NCBI GenBank assembly: GCA_002151545.1
Contig: CP021237.1
Span: 1,054,001 to 1,118,000, forward strand
Source: Sphingobacteriaceae bacterium GW460-11-11-14-LB5
GTDB lineage: Bacteria > Bacteroidota > Bacteroidia > Sphingobacteriales > Sphingobacteriaceae
Direction of reading: 5' to 3'
DNA length: 64,000 bases
Shown: piece by piece, positions 1 through 8,857 of the stretch
How positions within the stretch are numbered: position 1 is the first letter of the stretch
Layout of the letters: every line of letters starts with the position of its first letter
Translations under genes and position numbers: made by a program
Notes under the pieces: generated by a model
Database searches by the model: none
The model's input: only the letters and a program-made list of their open reading frames with translations
What the model was told of the DNA's origin: nothing

Positions 1-276
1 AGTCCCGATACCAATTTAGTGCCGATTCATCGGTAAAAGATCGGGAGCTGCCGCTTCTACCGGGGTTTATTTAACTGTGGGTTGTGCTTGTCGGGAAAAG
101 CCTTTCTAGCGCCCATGGGCTAAAACTGTATTATAGTACTTGTGCAGTTGGCTAAAGCCAATCTGTAATGATTTAATGCAAACCCACAATAATTTCCGTG
201 TAACTCAGTGTTTCCGTGGCAAATAATAAACTGGCCACTCTCCTTAATGATCTTAATCCCTTAATGGTAAAAAGCC
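1..276. other. gene-free flank with degenerate repeats
   Basis: No credible gene lies between the window start and the SixA stop codon. The stretch holds short palindromes such as TTGGCTAAAGCCAA near 148-161 and GCCCATGGGC near 112-121. It also has the phrase TTCCGTG twice (195-220), a wording common in Bacteroidota intergenic repeats. It is probably the 3' flank of the neighbouring operon with decayed repeat elements. Confidence 0.5.
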
Positions 277-774
277 CTAAATCTCATCGCTATTCTTCGG
301 GTAATCGAAAAACACCATTTCTCCGGTTCCTTTACTTACCATTTGCCACGAATCAAAAGGAAAAGAAATTAACACCATGCCTGCAGTTGGGATATTGTAA
401 ATGTCGGCATCGCATAATTCGTTCGCGAAATCTGTAAAACCGGGGTTGTGACCAAACAGCACTACTTTTTCGGCCGCATCATCCAAGGCATTAACCACCT
501 GAAGCAAAGCTGTGGTATTGGCTTCGTAAATAGATTCTTCAAACTGGATCTGATCAATATTGTAGGCTTCCGCAAAATATTTGGCCGTAGATTTAGCTCT
601 TTTCGCCGGGCTACTTACGATTAAATCTATTTTGAAACCTCTGTTAACCAGTCTTTCGGCCATTTCTGGTGCATTTTCTTTACCACGTTTGTTTAACGGA
701 CGGTCGAAATCACTTAAATCAATATTTCCCCAATCCGATTTGCCATGGCGGACCAGCAGTAGTTGTTTAGCCAT
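277..774 (-). CDS. SixA-like phosphohistidine phosphatase
   Basis: The protein (165 aa) is a small cytoplasmic histidine phosphatase of the SixA branch, which removes phosphate from phosphohistidine proteins. The RHG motif LLVRHGKSDW sits at residues 6-15 (catalytic His). A second catalytic His lies in VLFGHNPGFTDF near residues 105-116. The N-terminus matches the family with no extension, so the first ATG is used. Its start overlaps the stop of the upstream glycosyltransferase by 8 nt, so the two are probably translated together. The natural substrate is not evident. Confidence 0.88.
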   Translation of the reverse strand: MAKQLLLVRHGKSDWGNIDLSDFDRPLNKRGKENAPEMAERLVNRGFKIDLIVSSPAKRAKSTAKYFAEAYNIDQIQFEESIYEANTTALLQVVNALDDAAEKVVLFGHNPGFTDFANELCDADIYNIPTAGMVLISFPFDSWQMVSKGTGEMVFFDYPKNSDEI

Positions 775-1798
775 TTAGTTTCTCTTTTATTTTGTTTACA
801 ATGGTTTCAGGCTTAATTAAGTCTATACAGTTTTCAACACCACAAAGGCAGGGTTTGTTTCCATAAATTGAGTTTGGCCTGCCTGGATGATCAATCTGAA
901 TGCAATCGCTTTCCGATTGTCCGTAGCCCAAAAAGCCTGCATAAGGATGTGTCGGCCCCCAAATCGATACAACAGGTACACCAACAAGTGATGCCATGTG
1001 CATGCCAGATGAGTCCATACTTAACATTACATCTAAGTTCGAGATGATGGCAAGCTCTTCTGTTAAGCTAAAATTGCCGATTAAACTATGGACATTTTTA
1101 TACTTTTCAGCCCAGTTTTCAGCAACATCTTGTTCTGTTTTACCACCACCAAATATGAAAAGCTCATCGCCTGATCCGCTTAATGAGGCAATAACCTCTT
1201 CCATTTTTGTTAAAGCATATACTTTATAAACATGCTGCGCAAAAGGAGAGATACCTATTTTTTTTGTGGTTTTATAGGTAAATAAATTTTGTGCCTTTTC
1301 TGGGATTTCCTGCGGAGACTTATTTATTTTATGAGTGAGTTTAACATTAAATCCCAATTCGCGGAAAACATCGGCATAACGCTCAACGGTTTTTCTGAGC
1401 GGTTTAAAAACCTTGTTATGGGTACGGGTTAGTGCCTTTTTCTCAGCCCTTCCTTTATCTATGCGCTTAATTTTTGTTCCGGTTAAGCGAAAAAAGGTTG
1501 AAATTGCCCTGCTCCTCAAATTATCGTGTAAATCGGCTACCGCGTTTGGTTTATAACTGCGGAGCTCCTGATAGAGTTTGTATAGCCCGTCAATTCCCTT
1601 ATGAATAGTTTTAGGCTGGATAGGGTGGAAGATCAGGTTCGGGATACCATCAAAAAATGGCTTAAAAGCAGCTCTGCTCACCATAATGATTTCTGCAGAT
1701 GGATGCTGTTCAGAAAATTCGCGTAAAACGGAGGCTACCATGGCCACATCGCCCATAGCCGAAAAACGTAAAACGATAATTTTTTGGGTTACGGCCAT
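767..1798 (-). CDS. glycosyltransferase family 9 (heptosyltransferase-like)
   Basis: A GT-B fold sugar transferase of family GT9, likely adding a sugar to lipopolysaccharide or another surface glycan at the cytoplasmic face. The N-terminus IIVLRFSAMGDVAM and the C-terminal donor-binding stretch MDSSGMHMASLVGVP with IWGPTHP are typical. The frame is open back to 1831, but the extra 11 codons are translated out of a palindromic intergenic repeat (1816-1897). I therefore start at the ATG at 1798, which gives 343 aa. It lies downstream of a DUF4254 gene, a common partner of glycosyltransferases in Bacteroidota, and overlaps sixA by 8 nt. Confidence 0.88.
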   Translation of the reverse strand: MAVTQKIIVLRFSAMGDVAMVASVLREFSEQHPSAEIIMVSRAAFKPFFDGIPNLIFHPIQPKTIHKGIDGLYKLYQELRSYKPNAVADLHDNLRSRAISTFFRLTGTKIKRIDKGRAEKKALTRTHNKVFKPLRKTVERYADVFRELGFNVKLTHKINKSPQEIPEKAQNLFTYKTTKKIGISPFAQHVYKVYALTKMEEVIASLSGSGDELFIFGGGKTEQDVAENWAEKYKNVHSLIGNFSLTEELAIISNLDVMLSMDSSGMHMASLVGVPVVSIWGPTHPYAGFLGYGQSESDCIQIDHPGRPNSIYGNKPCLCGVENCIDLIKPETIVNKIKEKLNG

Positions 1799-1815
1799 AT
1801 ATTTTTCAGGTAGTT

Positions 1816-1897
1816 CGTCATTGCGAGGCACGAAGCAATCTCAATGCTAAATTTGAATAGCGAAAGTAGTAGGATTGCTTCGTGCCTCGCAATGACG
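1816..1897. repeat. palindromic CGTCAT-type intergenic repeat R1
   Basis: A perfect 25-bp inverted repeat: left arm 1816-1840 starts CGTCATTGCGAGG, right arm 1873-1897 ends CCTCGCAATGACG, with a 32-nt spacer. It lies between the DUF4254 and GT9 genes and supplies a spurious upstream ATG to the latter. REP/MITE-like; related ends occur at 19784-19864, 60682-60796 and elsewhere in the window. Confidence 0.85.
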
Positions 1898-1907
1898 GTT
1901 TGTAGTA

Positions 1908-2510
1908 CTATGCTTTATTATACAACACCGGGTTTAAACTCGGGTCGTTATACATTTTCATTTGTTTATATACTTTCATGTATTTTTTGCCCGCTTCAAT
2001 ATCGGCCAGTAGCTCATCGATGCTGTTTGATAAATCCTCGCGTTGCGATAATAATACATTTAGTTTCGTCTGGCATTGTTCACGGTGCTCAGCTGATGCA
2101 CTTTCGCGTTCAGCTTCTTCCTGCATATGGTAAATTTTCAGTGCCAATATAGAAAGGCGATCTATTGCCCAGGCCGGACTTTCTGTATTGATTTTTGCAT
2201 CTGGAAGGGCTGAAATTCCCTGGTAAAGGTTTAAGAAATAACCATCAATAAACTCAACCATATCGGTACGCACCTGGTTTTGTGCATCTATTCGCCTTTT
2301 CCAGCTCAAACCTTCAACAGGATCAATCTGTGGATTACGTACTACATCTTCCATGTGCCACTGGGCAGTATCAATCCAGTTTTTAACGTAAAAAAGATGC
2401 TCTAAACTTTCGGCATCATATGGGTTTTCAACCGGATGGTCAATATCATCAAACTTGTGATAGTCTGTAATTACTTGATTAAATATGCGGTTGGCAATTT
2501 CACTTATCAT
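1908..2510 (-). CDS. DUF4254 domain protein
   Basis: A 200-aa soluble, mostly helical protein recognised as DUF4254 from its conserved middle, including YVKNWIDTAQWHMED and SWKRRIDAQNQVR, and a C-terminal coiled region (about residues 125-185). The function is unknown; the family is often encoded beside LPS/glycan glycosyltransferases, as here. The start at 2510 is supported by a perfect -7 promoter element (TATCTTTG on the coding strand, 2515-2522) ending only 4 nt before the ATG. The mRNA would then be leaderless. Confidence 0.85.
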   Translation of the reverse strand: MISEIANRIFNQVITDYHKFDDIDHPVENPYDAESLEHLFYVKNWIDTAQWHMEDVVRNPQIDPVEGLSWKRRIDAQNQVRTDMVEFIDGYFLNLYQGISALPDAKINTESPAWAIDRLSILALKIYHMQEEAERESASAEHREQCQTKLNVLLSQREDLSNSIDELLADIEAGKKYMKVYKQMKMYNDPSLNPVLYNKA

Positions 2511-2514
2511 GGGG

Positions 2515-2522
2515 CAAAGATA
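2515..2522 (-). promoter_or_regulatory. TAnnTTTG -7 promoter element, leaderless type
   Basis: The coding strand reads TATCTTTG, an 8/8 match to the Bacteroidota -7 consensus, with 4 nt to the ATG of the DUF4254 gene. Transcription should start at or next to the start codon. Confidence 0.65.
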
Positions 2523-2642
2523 TTAAAAGATTTTTATGGGTGATGATGCAGATTTTTCCTTGCAGGTTGATTACACAGATTTGGAGATTACACGGATTTC
2601 TTTTTGTGAAATTTAAAACAAGATAAGTTAGAGACTGTTTTC

Positions 2643-2686
2643 AGCTAACCGCTAACCGCTAACCGCTAACCGCTAACCGCTAACAG
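2643..2686. repeat. tandem heptamer repeat 3' of polX-like gene
   Basis: About six tandem copies of a 7-bp word (CTAACCG on the plus strand, GGTTAGC in the direction of the gene) abut the stop codon at 2687. Telomere-like in look, but one of several low-complexity word-repeat elements that directly follow stop codons in this window. Confidence 0.85.
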
Positions 2687-4363
2687 CTAACCCTTCTTAC
2701 TCTCAAAATACGCAGTTATCTCCTCCAAAGTAAAAGCATTCAAACATTTATCAGCACTTAAACCGCCTTTGCGGGCGACTAAAATACCGTAATGCATATC
2801 GTGGAAACCTTCAGTACGGTGGGCATCGGGATTTACAGATAGCAATACTCCTTTTTCTAGGGCATAACGGTGCCAGCGCCAATCTAAATCCAAACGTAAG
2901 GGATTCGCATTAATTTCGATCACGACTTTGTTTGCTGCGCAGGCATCGATAATTTTTTTATAGTCGATCGGATATCCGGCACGGCTTAACAATAAACGGC
3001 CGGTTGGGTGTCCTAAAATAGTGGTATAGGGGTTTTCAATGGCTTTTAGTAAGCGTGCAGTAGCTTTTGCTTCGTCCATGCGCAAATTGCTGTGCACAGA
3101 AGCCACTACAAAATCGAATGTTTTTAAGATATCGTCCGAATAATCCAATGAGCCATCACTTAAAATATCGCTCTCAATACCTTTGAAAATTTTAAAAGGA
3201 GCGAGTTTTTTATTTAGTTCATCAATTTCCTGGTGCTGACCGAAAACACGCTGCTCATTTAATCCCTTTGCATAAACCGCAGTTTTAGAGTGATCGCAAA
3301 TACCTAAATACTGAAGGTTTAAGTTCTCTTTGCAGTAAACAGCCATTTGTTCTAAGGTATGTACGCCATCGCTCCAGGTAGAGTGATTGTGCAAACTGCC
3401 TTTCAAGTCTTCGTATTGGATTAAAGTCGGGAGTTGATTGACTTTCGCCAGTTCAATTTCGTTGAAATCTTCACGAAGCTCAGGCTCGATAAAAGATAAA
3501 CCTGCTTTGCTATAAATTTCTTCTTCATTTGCAAAAGGCCCTTCACCAGCTAATGTCAGCACTTTTTCTACATGTTCCGTATTTCCGGTTAACCTGAACC
3601 ACTCTAAGTAGAAACCAGCTTTTTCTAACACATGGATTTTTATTCTAAAACCTGCTTCGGTAGTACAGATGAAAGCATTTTCGACTTCGATTAGTGAAAG
3701 TGGTGCGAAAGCGGGTAAGTTTTGTTTAAGCGCATCGATTTGTGCTGTACCGATTACGATTTCTAATTCATCAATAATCTCACATGCACGGCGGTACTGA
3801 CCGGCGAAACCTAAAAGTGCATGGCTGTCAATCTTTGCAGCCCAATCAGAAAGCTGGGTAAATAAGGTTTTGGCAAAACCTTCAACCTGGGCATATAAAA
3901 ACCGTCCGTTGGCAGCCAGTTTAAATTCGATGGCATTTTTAATTTCTTCCTGGGTTTTTAAACCAAAGCCTTTAGCTTCAATTAAGCGGTTTTCGTTACA
4001 GGCGTAATACAATTCGCCTATACTTTCTATGCCTAAGGTACGCCAGATGATGAAAATCTTTTTCGGTCCAATGCCTTTTATAGCCAGCATTTCCACTACA
4101 CCTTCAGGGGTTTTCTCTAAAATTTCGTTAAGTTCTTTTAATTCTCCGGTTTGAAGAAGCTCAATAATTTTGGAAGCCAATCCTTTGCCAATTCGCTCAA
4201 TTTTATCCAGTTCCGCTAAAGGTTTGTCCTTTAAAGCAAAAGGCAATTTATCTACTTTAAAATAGGCATTTGCAACAGATTTAATTTTGAAAGGGTTTTC
4301 TTCATGCAGTTCCATAAGCTGCGATAAGAGGCGCAAGGTGCGGGCGATGGTCTTGTTTTCCAT
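2687..4363 (-). CDS. PolX-like protein with PHP phosphoesterase domain
   Basis: A 558-aa family-X DNA polymerase/PHP fusion. Helix-hairpin-helix segments lie near residues 55-70 and 92-102 (IKGIGPKK); the palm is near 180-260 and the PHP domain from about 322 to the end. PHP metal ligands look complete: LHNHS (325-327), CDHSK, GIESD, SVHS, GHPTGR and NPDAH. The polymerase palm appears catalytically dead. The usual DxD after the GSxRR motif reads E-L-E (residues 199-201), and the third Asp position reads I-K-I (Lys 242). It may thus act as an exonuclease or phosphatase rather than a polymerase. An upstream in-frame ATG (4393) exists, but the family N-terminus fits the start at 4363. Confidence 0.85.
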   Translation of the reverse strand: MENKTIARTLRLLSQLMELHEENPFKIKSVANAYFKVDKLPFALKDKPLAELDKIERIGKGLASKIIELLQTGELKELNEILEKTPEGVVEMLAIKGIGPKKIFIIWRTLGIESIGELYYACNENRLIEAKGFGLKTQEEIKNAIEFKLAANGRFLYAQVEGFAKTLFTQLSDWAAKIDSHALLGFAGQYRRACEIIDELEIVIGTAQIDALKQNLPAFAPLSLIEVENAFICTTEAGFRIKIHVLEKAGFYLEWFRLTGNTEHVEKVLTLAGEGPFANEEEIYSKAGLSFIEPELREDFNEIELAKVNQLPTLIQYEDLKGSLHNHSTWSDGVHTLEQMAVYCKENLNLQYLGICDHSKTAVYAKGLNEQRVFGQHQEIDELNKKLAPFKIFKGIESDILSDGSLDYSDDILKTFDFVVASVHSNLRMDEAKATARLLKAIENPYTTILGHPTGRLLLSRAGYPIDYKKIIDACAANKVVIEINANPLRLDLDWRWHRYALEKGVLLSVNPDAHRTEGFHDMHYGILVARKGGLSADKCLNAFTLEEITAYFESKKG

Positions 4364-4452
4364 AAGGGGTAAAATTAGGAAATAATGCCTCAAATCTTTA
4401 CCGCATGTCTAAAATTATAAACACAATTTTATTAAAGCGTTGTTTTACACTG

Positions 4453-5082
4453 ATGAAATCTATAAAATTTGCCCTCCTGGGATTAAGTATAAGTTTGGTG
4501 GCCTGTCAATCTGCCGATCAAGCAAATCAGAACAAAACAGATTCGACAAATAATTTAACATCAGCTGCCGTGCAACCTGTTGATGAGCGGTTTCTGGTTG
4601 TGGCCGGACATTCAGTGGGCGAAATCACCCTTGGCGAAAATATGGAACAGGTTGGGATAAAACTGGGCAGGCCAAGCGCGGGTGATGCTGCTATGGGAAA
4701 AGCCTGGGGGATTTGGTATAGCAACGATTCGACCGGAAAGCACCCCAACGAAATTGCAGTATATTCTTCTTATCGCGATACGAGTATGCTTGTAAAGGAT
4801 GTGAAACAGATCAGGATTACCTCTAATCAGTTTAAAACGCAAAATGGTTTGGCAACAGGCAGCACTTTGGAAGATACAAAACTTAAATTTCCATCCCTCA
4901 AAAAACTTTCGGCCTATTTAAACGAAGATCAAGATACGGTAACAGTTTACGATGCCCAAAAAGATGGGATTGGCTTTGAATTTTTAAAAGGGAAAAGCAT
5001 TTCTTTAACCGTTCATCGTGCAAATATTCCGGTTAATGCAACTTATTTAACGCTGCATCCGGAGTGGAAGGCGATTGATTAG
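4453..5082 (+). CDS. hypothetical lipoprotein
   Basis: A 209-aa predicted lipoprotein. An N-terminal hydrophobic segment ends in the lipobox SLVAC, with Cys about residue 18, followed by a Gln/Asn/Ser/Thr-rich linker. The mature part has no motif I recognise; glycines and beta-prone stretches (VGEITLGENMEQV) suggest a small globular periplasmic domain. The frame opens at 4405, but the signal peptide places the start at 4453. It faces the convergent sppA gene across a word-repeat element. Confidence 0.7.
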   Translation: MKSIKFALLGLSISLVACQSADQANQNKTDSTNNLTSAAVQPVDERFLVVAGHSVGEITLGENMEQVGIKLGRPSAGDAAMGKAWGIWYSNDSTGKHPNEIAVYSSYRDTSMLVKDVKQIRITSNQFKTQNGLATGSTLEDTKLKFPSLKKLSAYLNEDQDTVTVYDAQKDGIGFEFLKGKSISLTVHRANIPVNATYLTLHPEWKAID

Positions 5083-5085
5083 GGG

Positions 5086-5278
5086 ATGATGTGAGATGGA
5101 AAATGGAAGAGGTAAGATGGGTGATGTAAGATGGAACAGGTAAGATGGATGATGGTTACCTGGATCATGGTTTGATGGTTCATGGTTAATTGCTGATGAG
5201 ACTTGACCTCTATGACCATTAACTATTTAACTATGAACCATCAATCCTAATATTCCATCATCCATTTTCCATCTTAAA
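5086..5278. repeat. long low-complexity inverted repeat between convergent genes
   Basis: Words built on GATGG, GTAAG and GGTTCATGG run one way (5086-5190) and their complements run back (5207-5276), e.g. GATGGAAAATGGA near 5094 against TCCATTTTCCATC near 5260. The whole can fold into a roughly 190-nt imperfect hairpin that directly follows both stop codons. It probably acts as a bidirectional 3' end. Confidence 0.7.
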
Positions 5279-7045
5279 TTATTTAATAACCGCTTCAAAT
5301 GGCATCCTGGCCTGAATGCCAGAACTTGCAATTACCTTTTTCATTTGTTGATAAAGCATGTAATTATCGCCAAGTTCTTGTTTGGTATAATAGGTTTTAA
5401 TTCTGTCTGTACCTTCATCCATTAACGATTTCCATGGATCAATTACATCGGGATATTCTACAACTTTATAGTTTTTTAATTTAGCTTTTTTAGCGGCCGC
5501 TTTAATCGCATCGTTAAAACTTCCGATTCTATCAGCCAGGCCAATTTGAACGGCATCTGTTCCAATCCACACATGGCCACCGCCAATGCTATCAATGTAA
5601 GCTTTGCTTTTCTTTCTGCCATCGGCCACACGGCTCACAAAACCACTGTAAATCCTGTTTAATTCATTTTGAATAATGAATCTTTCACCAGCAGTCATGG
5701 GGCGGTTAGTCGCCATAATATCGGCATATTTGCCGGTTTTAACGCCATCAAATGTAATGCCTAGCTTGTTGGTCATTAAATTCTGGAAGTTGGGGATAAT
5801 ACCGAATACACCGATAGAACCTGTAATGGTGTTTGGCTGCACAAAAATACTGTCAGCGGCACAACCAATATAATAACCACCTGATGCAGCCACATCGCCA
5901 AACGATGCAATAACAGGTTTTTCTTTTCTGGTTAATACCACTTCTCTCCAGATCACATCCGAAGCCAATGCGCTACCTCCGGGAGAGTTTACGCGTAAAA
6001 CCACCGCTTTAATGTTATCATCCAAACGTGCTTTTCTAATTGCCCTGGAAATACGTTCTGAACCAATCTGGTTGTCGGAACCTTCGCCGCCATTAATTTC
6101 GCCATTGGCATAAATTACCGCAATTCTATCTTTTCCTTCGCCTGTATCGCTATTGTTTTTGGCATAGTCGTTAATCGAAACCGAGCGGACATTTTCTCCT
6201 CTGGTTCTTCCCGATAATCCTTTTAATTCCTCTAAAATCTGATCTTTGTATTTTAAGGCATCAATCATTTTAAAGTTAACGGCATCTTGTGGCTGTTGCA
6301 CTTTGTAATTATCTGCAATGTTATACAGACTATCTTTTTGAATATTTCTGCTTAGTGCGATATCGCTTAAGAAAGTATTGTACAAACCACCTACATAAGC
6401 TGTAACCTGTTTGCGGTTATAATCGCTCATTTTATCTAAAATAAAAGGTTCAACCGCACTTTTGTAATTCCCCACGCGGATGACCTGCATTTCTACACCA
6501 ACTTTTTCCAAAGTCCCTTTAAAGAAGGTTAATTCAGAGCTAAATCCTTTAAATTCTAAAGCACCTTCAGGATTTAAATAAACTTTATCAGCTACAGAAG
6601 CTAAATAATAAGCACCTTGTGTATATACTTCGCTGTATGCAATAATTTTTTTATGCGATTTTTTGAAATCAATCAATGCATTTCTAACCTCGCGCAAAGT
6701 GGCAAAACCAGCGTTCGGACTACTTACATTCAGGTAAATACATTTAATATTATCATCTGTTTTGGCTTTTTGTACCGCTTTCAAAAAATCGTTTAAGCCT
6801 ATACCATCTTTTTCTTCGCCCCCAACAATTGGCAGGTTTCCGAATGGGTTTTTAGGTGTACGTTCCATAATGGCCTGGTCCAAATTCAGAAATAGTACCG
6901 AATTATTAGACACAACCACTGTTTTGTCGCTATCAATAGAAGATATTAAACCTACAACAACTACGAAGCAGATAATAAATACAATTACTATCGATAAGAA
7001 AAAGCCCAACATAGAGGCAAATAAATACTTAAAGAATTCTCTCAT
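5279..7045 (-). CDS. sppA: signal peptide peptidase SppA, long (67K) form
   Basis: A 588-aa inner-membrane serine protease that degrades leftover signal peptides. One N-terminal transmembrane helix spans about residues 8-38. The duplicated ClpP-like fold of the 67K type follows: the catalytic Lys is in VGNYKSAVEPF in the first half and the catalytic Ser in GDVAASGGYYIG in the second. The length fits the E. coli-type enzyme. It is divergent from folK, with 40 bp between the starts. Confidence 0.94.
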   Translation of the reverse strand: MREFFKYLFASMLGFFLSIVIVFIICFVVVVGLISSIDSDKTVVVSNNSVLFLNLDQAIMERTPKNPFGNLPIVGGEEKDGIGLNDFLKAVQKAKTDDNIKCIYLNVSSPNAGFATLREVRNALIDFKKSHKKIIAYSEVYTQGAYYLASVADKVYLNPEGALEFKGFSSELTFFKGTLEKVGVEMQVIRVGNYKSAVEPFILDKMSDYNRKQVTAYVGGLYNTFLSDIALSRNIQKDSLYNIADNYKVQQPQDAVNFKMIDALKYKDQILEELKGLSGRTRGENVRSVSINDYAKNNSDTGEGKDRIAVIYANGEINGGEGSDNQIGSERISRAIRKARLDDNIKAVVLRVNSPGGSALASDVIWREVVLTRKEKPVIASFGDVAASGGYYIGCAADSIFVQPNTITGSIGVFGIIPNFQNLMTNKLGITFDGVKTGKYADIMATNRPMTAGERFIIQNELNRIYSGFVSRVADGRKKSKAYIDSIGGGHVWIGTDAVQIGLADRIGSFNDAIKAAAKKAKLKNYKVVEYPDVIDPWKSLMDEGTDRIKTYYTKQELGDNYMLYQQMKKVIASSGIQARMPFEAVIK

Positions 7046-7085
7046 TTAAATGTTTTAATTTTGTGTTGTAAAGATATAAAAATAC

Positions 7086-7592
7086 ATGATGCTTAATAAA
7101 GCTTTAGAGTGCAGCACGGCTTATTTGTTACTGGGTGGAAATTTAGGCGATAGGGAGGCGAATTTGAAAAAAGCCATTGATCTATTGAACGATAAAATCG
7201 GTAAGGTGATTGCCATCTCCTCTCTTTACGAAACGGCTGCATGGGGCAAAACCGATCAGCCTGCTTTTTTGAACCAGGCTGTAGGTGTAGAAACCAATTT
7301 AAGTGCTATAGCTGTTTTAGATCTTGCACTAAGTATTGAACAGGAATTGGGCAGGGTGCGGAAAGATAAATGGGGTGAACGTTTAATTGATATCGATCTT
7401 ATCCTTTTTGGAGATCAAATTATCGATATTCCCGATAAACTTCAGGTGCCTCACCCGCATATGCAGAACAGAAAATTTGTGATGGAGCCCCTGGCTGAGA
7501 TTGCACCCGAAGTAGTACATCCTGTACTGGGAGAAACGATTTTGTCTATCTGTCGTAATATTGATGACCCGCTTGAGGTTAAAAAGCTTTAG
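7086..7592 (+). CDS. folK: HPPK, folate biosynthesis
   Basis: 2-amino-4-hydroxy-6-hydroxymethyldihydropteridine pyrophosphokinase (168 aa): transfers pyrophosphate from ATP to the pterin before condensation with p-aminobenzoate. Seen: LLLGGNLGDREANL (residues 15-28), the W/R loop GRVRKDKWGERLIDIDLI with the metal-binding DID, and PHPHMQNRKFVMEPL. Two adjacent ATGs (7086, 7089) are equally possible. An Hpt-domain gene begins 20 nt after its stop, so the two are probably co-transcribed. Confidence 0.95.
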   Translation: MMLNKALECSTAYLLLGGNLGDREANLKKAIDLLNDKIGKVIAISSLYETAAWGKTDQPAFLNQAVGVETNLSAIAVLDLALSIEQELGRVRKDKWGERLIDIDLILFGDQIIDIPDKLQVPHPHMQNRKFVMEPLAEIAPEVVHPVLGETILSICRNIDDPLEVKKL

Positions 7593-7611
7593 TGCATCTA
7601 ACTTTGATCTT

Positions 7612-7980
7612 ATGTTAACCGACCAACGCCCTCTTGACTTTTCTTACCTGATCCAAATGGTTGGTGATGACAAGACATTTTTAATTGATTTTTTTGAAGC
7701 TTTTATTTTACAAACGCCGGTCTATTTAGCAGAAATGGCTGATGCATTGTTAAAAGAGAACTGGAGCAAAGTAGCTAATTCTGTACACAAAATTAAACCC
7801 ACATTCAGTTATATAGGCAGGAATGACGTAAAGGAATTCGTTCAGGCAATTGAAGACCATGCAAGGAATAAAATTGCGCTTGAAACGATTCAGGCCGATG
7901 TGGAAAGGCTAAAATTGATTTGTGTGATTATCTGTCAGCAACTTGAGCTGGAGAAAAACAAGCTTACTTCCAAGCAGTAA
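7612..7980 (+). CDS. Hpt domain phosphotransfer protein
   Basis: A 122-aa stand-alone histidine phosphotransfer domain. The signature VANSVHKIKPTFSYIG carries the phosphorylatable His (about residue 48), inside an all-helical protein of typical Hpt length. A stand-alone Hpt usually relays phosphate between a hybrid kinase and a response regulator; no partner is visible nearby. The frame stays open upstream into folK, but the ATG at 7612 gives the normal family N-terminus. Confidence 0.82.
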   Translation: MLTDQRPLDFSYLIQMVGDDKTFLIDFFEAFILQTPVYLAEMADALLKENWSKVANSVHKIKPTFSYIGRNDVKEFVQAIEDHARNKIALETIQADVERLKLICVIICQQLELEKNKLTSKQ

Positions 7981-8072
7981 TTTCCGCAGAAAAGGAATGC
8001 AGATTTTAAAGGATTACCTAAAATAAGTTAATCTGCGATTTTGATCTTCTTAAATCTGCGGGAAAAATTTAG
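7981..8072. repeat. imperfect inverted repeat between convergent genes
   Basis: TTTCCGCAGA at 7981 is answered by TCTGCGGGAAA near 8056, with GCAGATTT/AATCTGCG words inside. It separates the Hpt and pssA stop codons and probably forms a bidirectional 3' hairpin. Confidence 0.55.
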
Positions 8073-8768
8073 TTATACTTTATGATTGGCTGTAGAACCT
8101 CTAAAATGCAATATTGATAAAGCAATATACAATACCAAAACAAAAGGTATTGCTGCAAATTTCAGAACAGCAATTAATATAGCTGACAGGATGAGGAAGA
8201 TAAATTTGATTTTATTTTTCGCCCAGCTTAAATCGCTGAATTTTAAAGAGAATATTTTTATTTCGCTCACCAGTAAGAAACTTGTAATTGCCGTAATGGC
8301 AATCAGCAAAATACTGGAAGCAATAACCTGCGGATAATCGCTGGCAATAAAAGGTAGTGAACAGATAAACAAAGTATTCATCGGGGTATTTAAACCGATA
8401 AAATCTTCTGTCTGCCTGGCATCGTTGTTAAATTTGGCCAACCTAAGTGCAGAAAAAACAGTAATGATAAAACCGAGATAGGGAAGGTACTCAGATGAAT
8501 AATCGCTTGCCTTCAATAAGTGAAACATGATTACCCCAGGTAAAAATCCAAAACTTACCATATCTGCCAGAGAATCAAGATCTTTTCCGATTGCCGATTT
8601 TACATTTAATAAGCGTGCAACCATACCATCAAAAAAATCGAAAATTCCTGAAAGAATAACGAAGTACGCTGCGGTTTCCAGATTGCCTTTAAATGCAAAA
8701 ACGATTCCGATACAACCAGAAAAAAGGTTTGCACAGGTAATCGCATTAGGGATATGTTTTTTTAGCAT
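8073..8768 (-). CDS. pssA: CDP-diacylglycerol-serine phosphatidyltransferase
   Basis: A 231-aa integral membrane enzyme making phosphatidylserine, precursor of phosphatidylethanolamine. The CDP-alcohol phosphotransferase motif D-G-x2-A-R-x8-G-x3-D-x3-D is intact (DGMVARLLN ... GKDLDSLADM, about residues 48-70). Around eight hydrophobic segments are visible. A word-repeat spacer separates its start from the rho stop upstream. Confidence 0.93.
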   Translation of the reverse strand: MLKKHIPNAITCANLFSGCIGIVFAFKGNLETAAYFVILSGIFDFFDGMVARLLNVKSAIGKDLDSLADMVSFGFLPGVIMFHLLKASDYSSEYLPYLGFIITVFSALRLAKFNNDARQTEDFIGLNTPMNTLFICSLPFIASDYPQVIASSILLIAITAITSFLLVSEIKIFSLKFSDLSWAKNKIKFIFLILSAILIAVLKFAAIPFVLVLYIALSILHFRGSTANHKV

Positions 8769-8769
8769 G

Positions 8770-8856
8770 GGGTCTAAGGTTTAAGATTTAGGGTGTAAGG
8801 TTTAGGCATCCAATTAGGAAACCTTAAGCCTTACACCTTTTACCTTTAAGCTTTAT
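8770..8856. repeat. low-complexity inverted repeat 3' of rho
   Basis: AAGGTTTAAG/GGGTGTAAGG-type words (8776-8805) are complemented by CCTTAAGCCTTACACC (8822-8837) and TACCTTTAAGC. In the direction of rho the element starts directly at the stop codon and can fold into a long AT-rich hairpin. Confidence 0.65.
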
Positions 8857-8857
8857 C

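Noticed and set aside
216..437. 73-aa plus-strand frame
   Set aside because: Mostly antisense to the SixA-like gene; no start context or family similarity.
2643..2686. CRISPR-like or telomere-like array
   Set aside because: The unit is a bare 7-bp word without spacers and the run is under 50 bp; it fits simple slippage.
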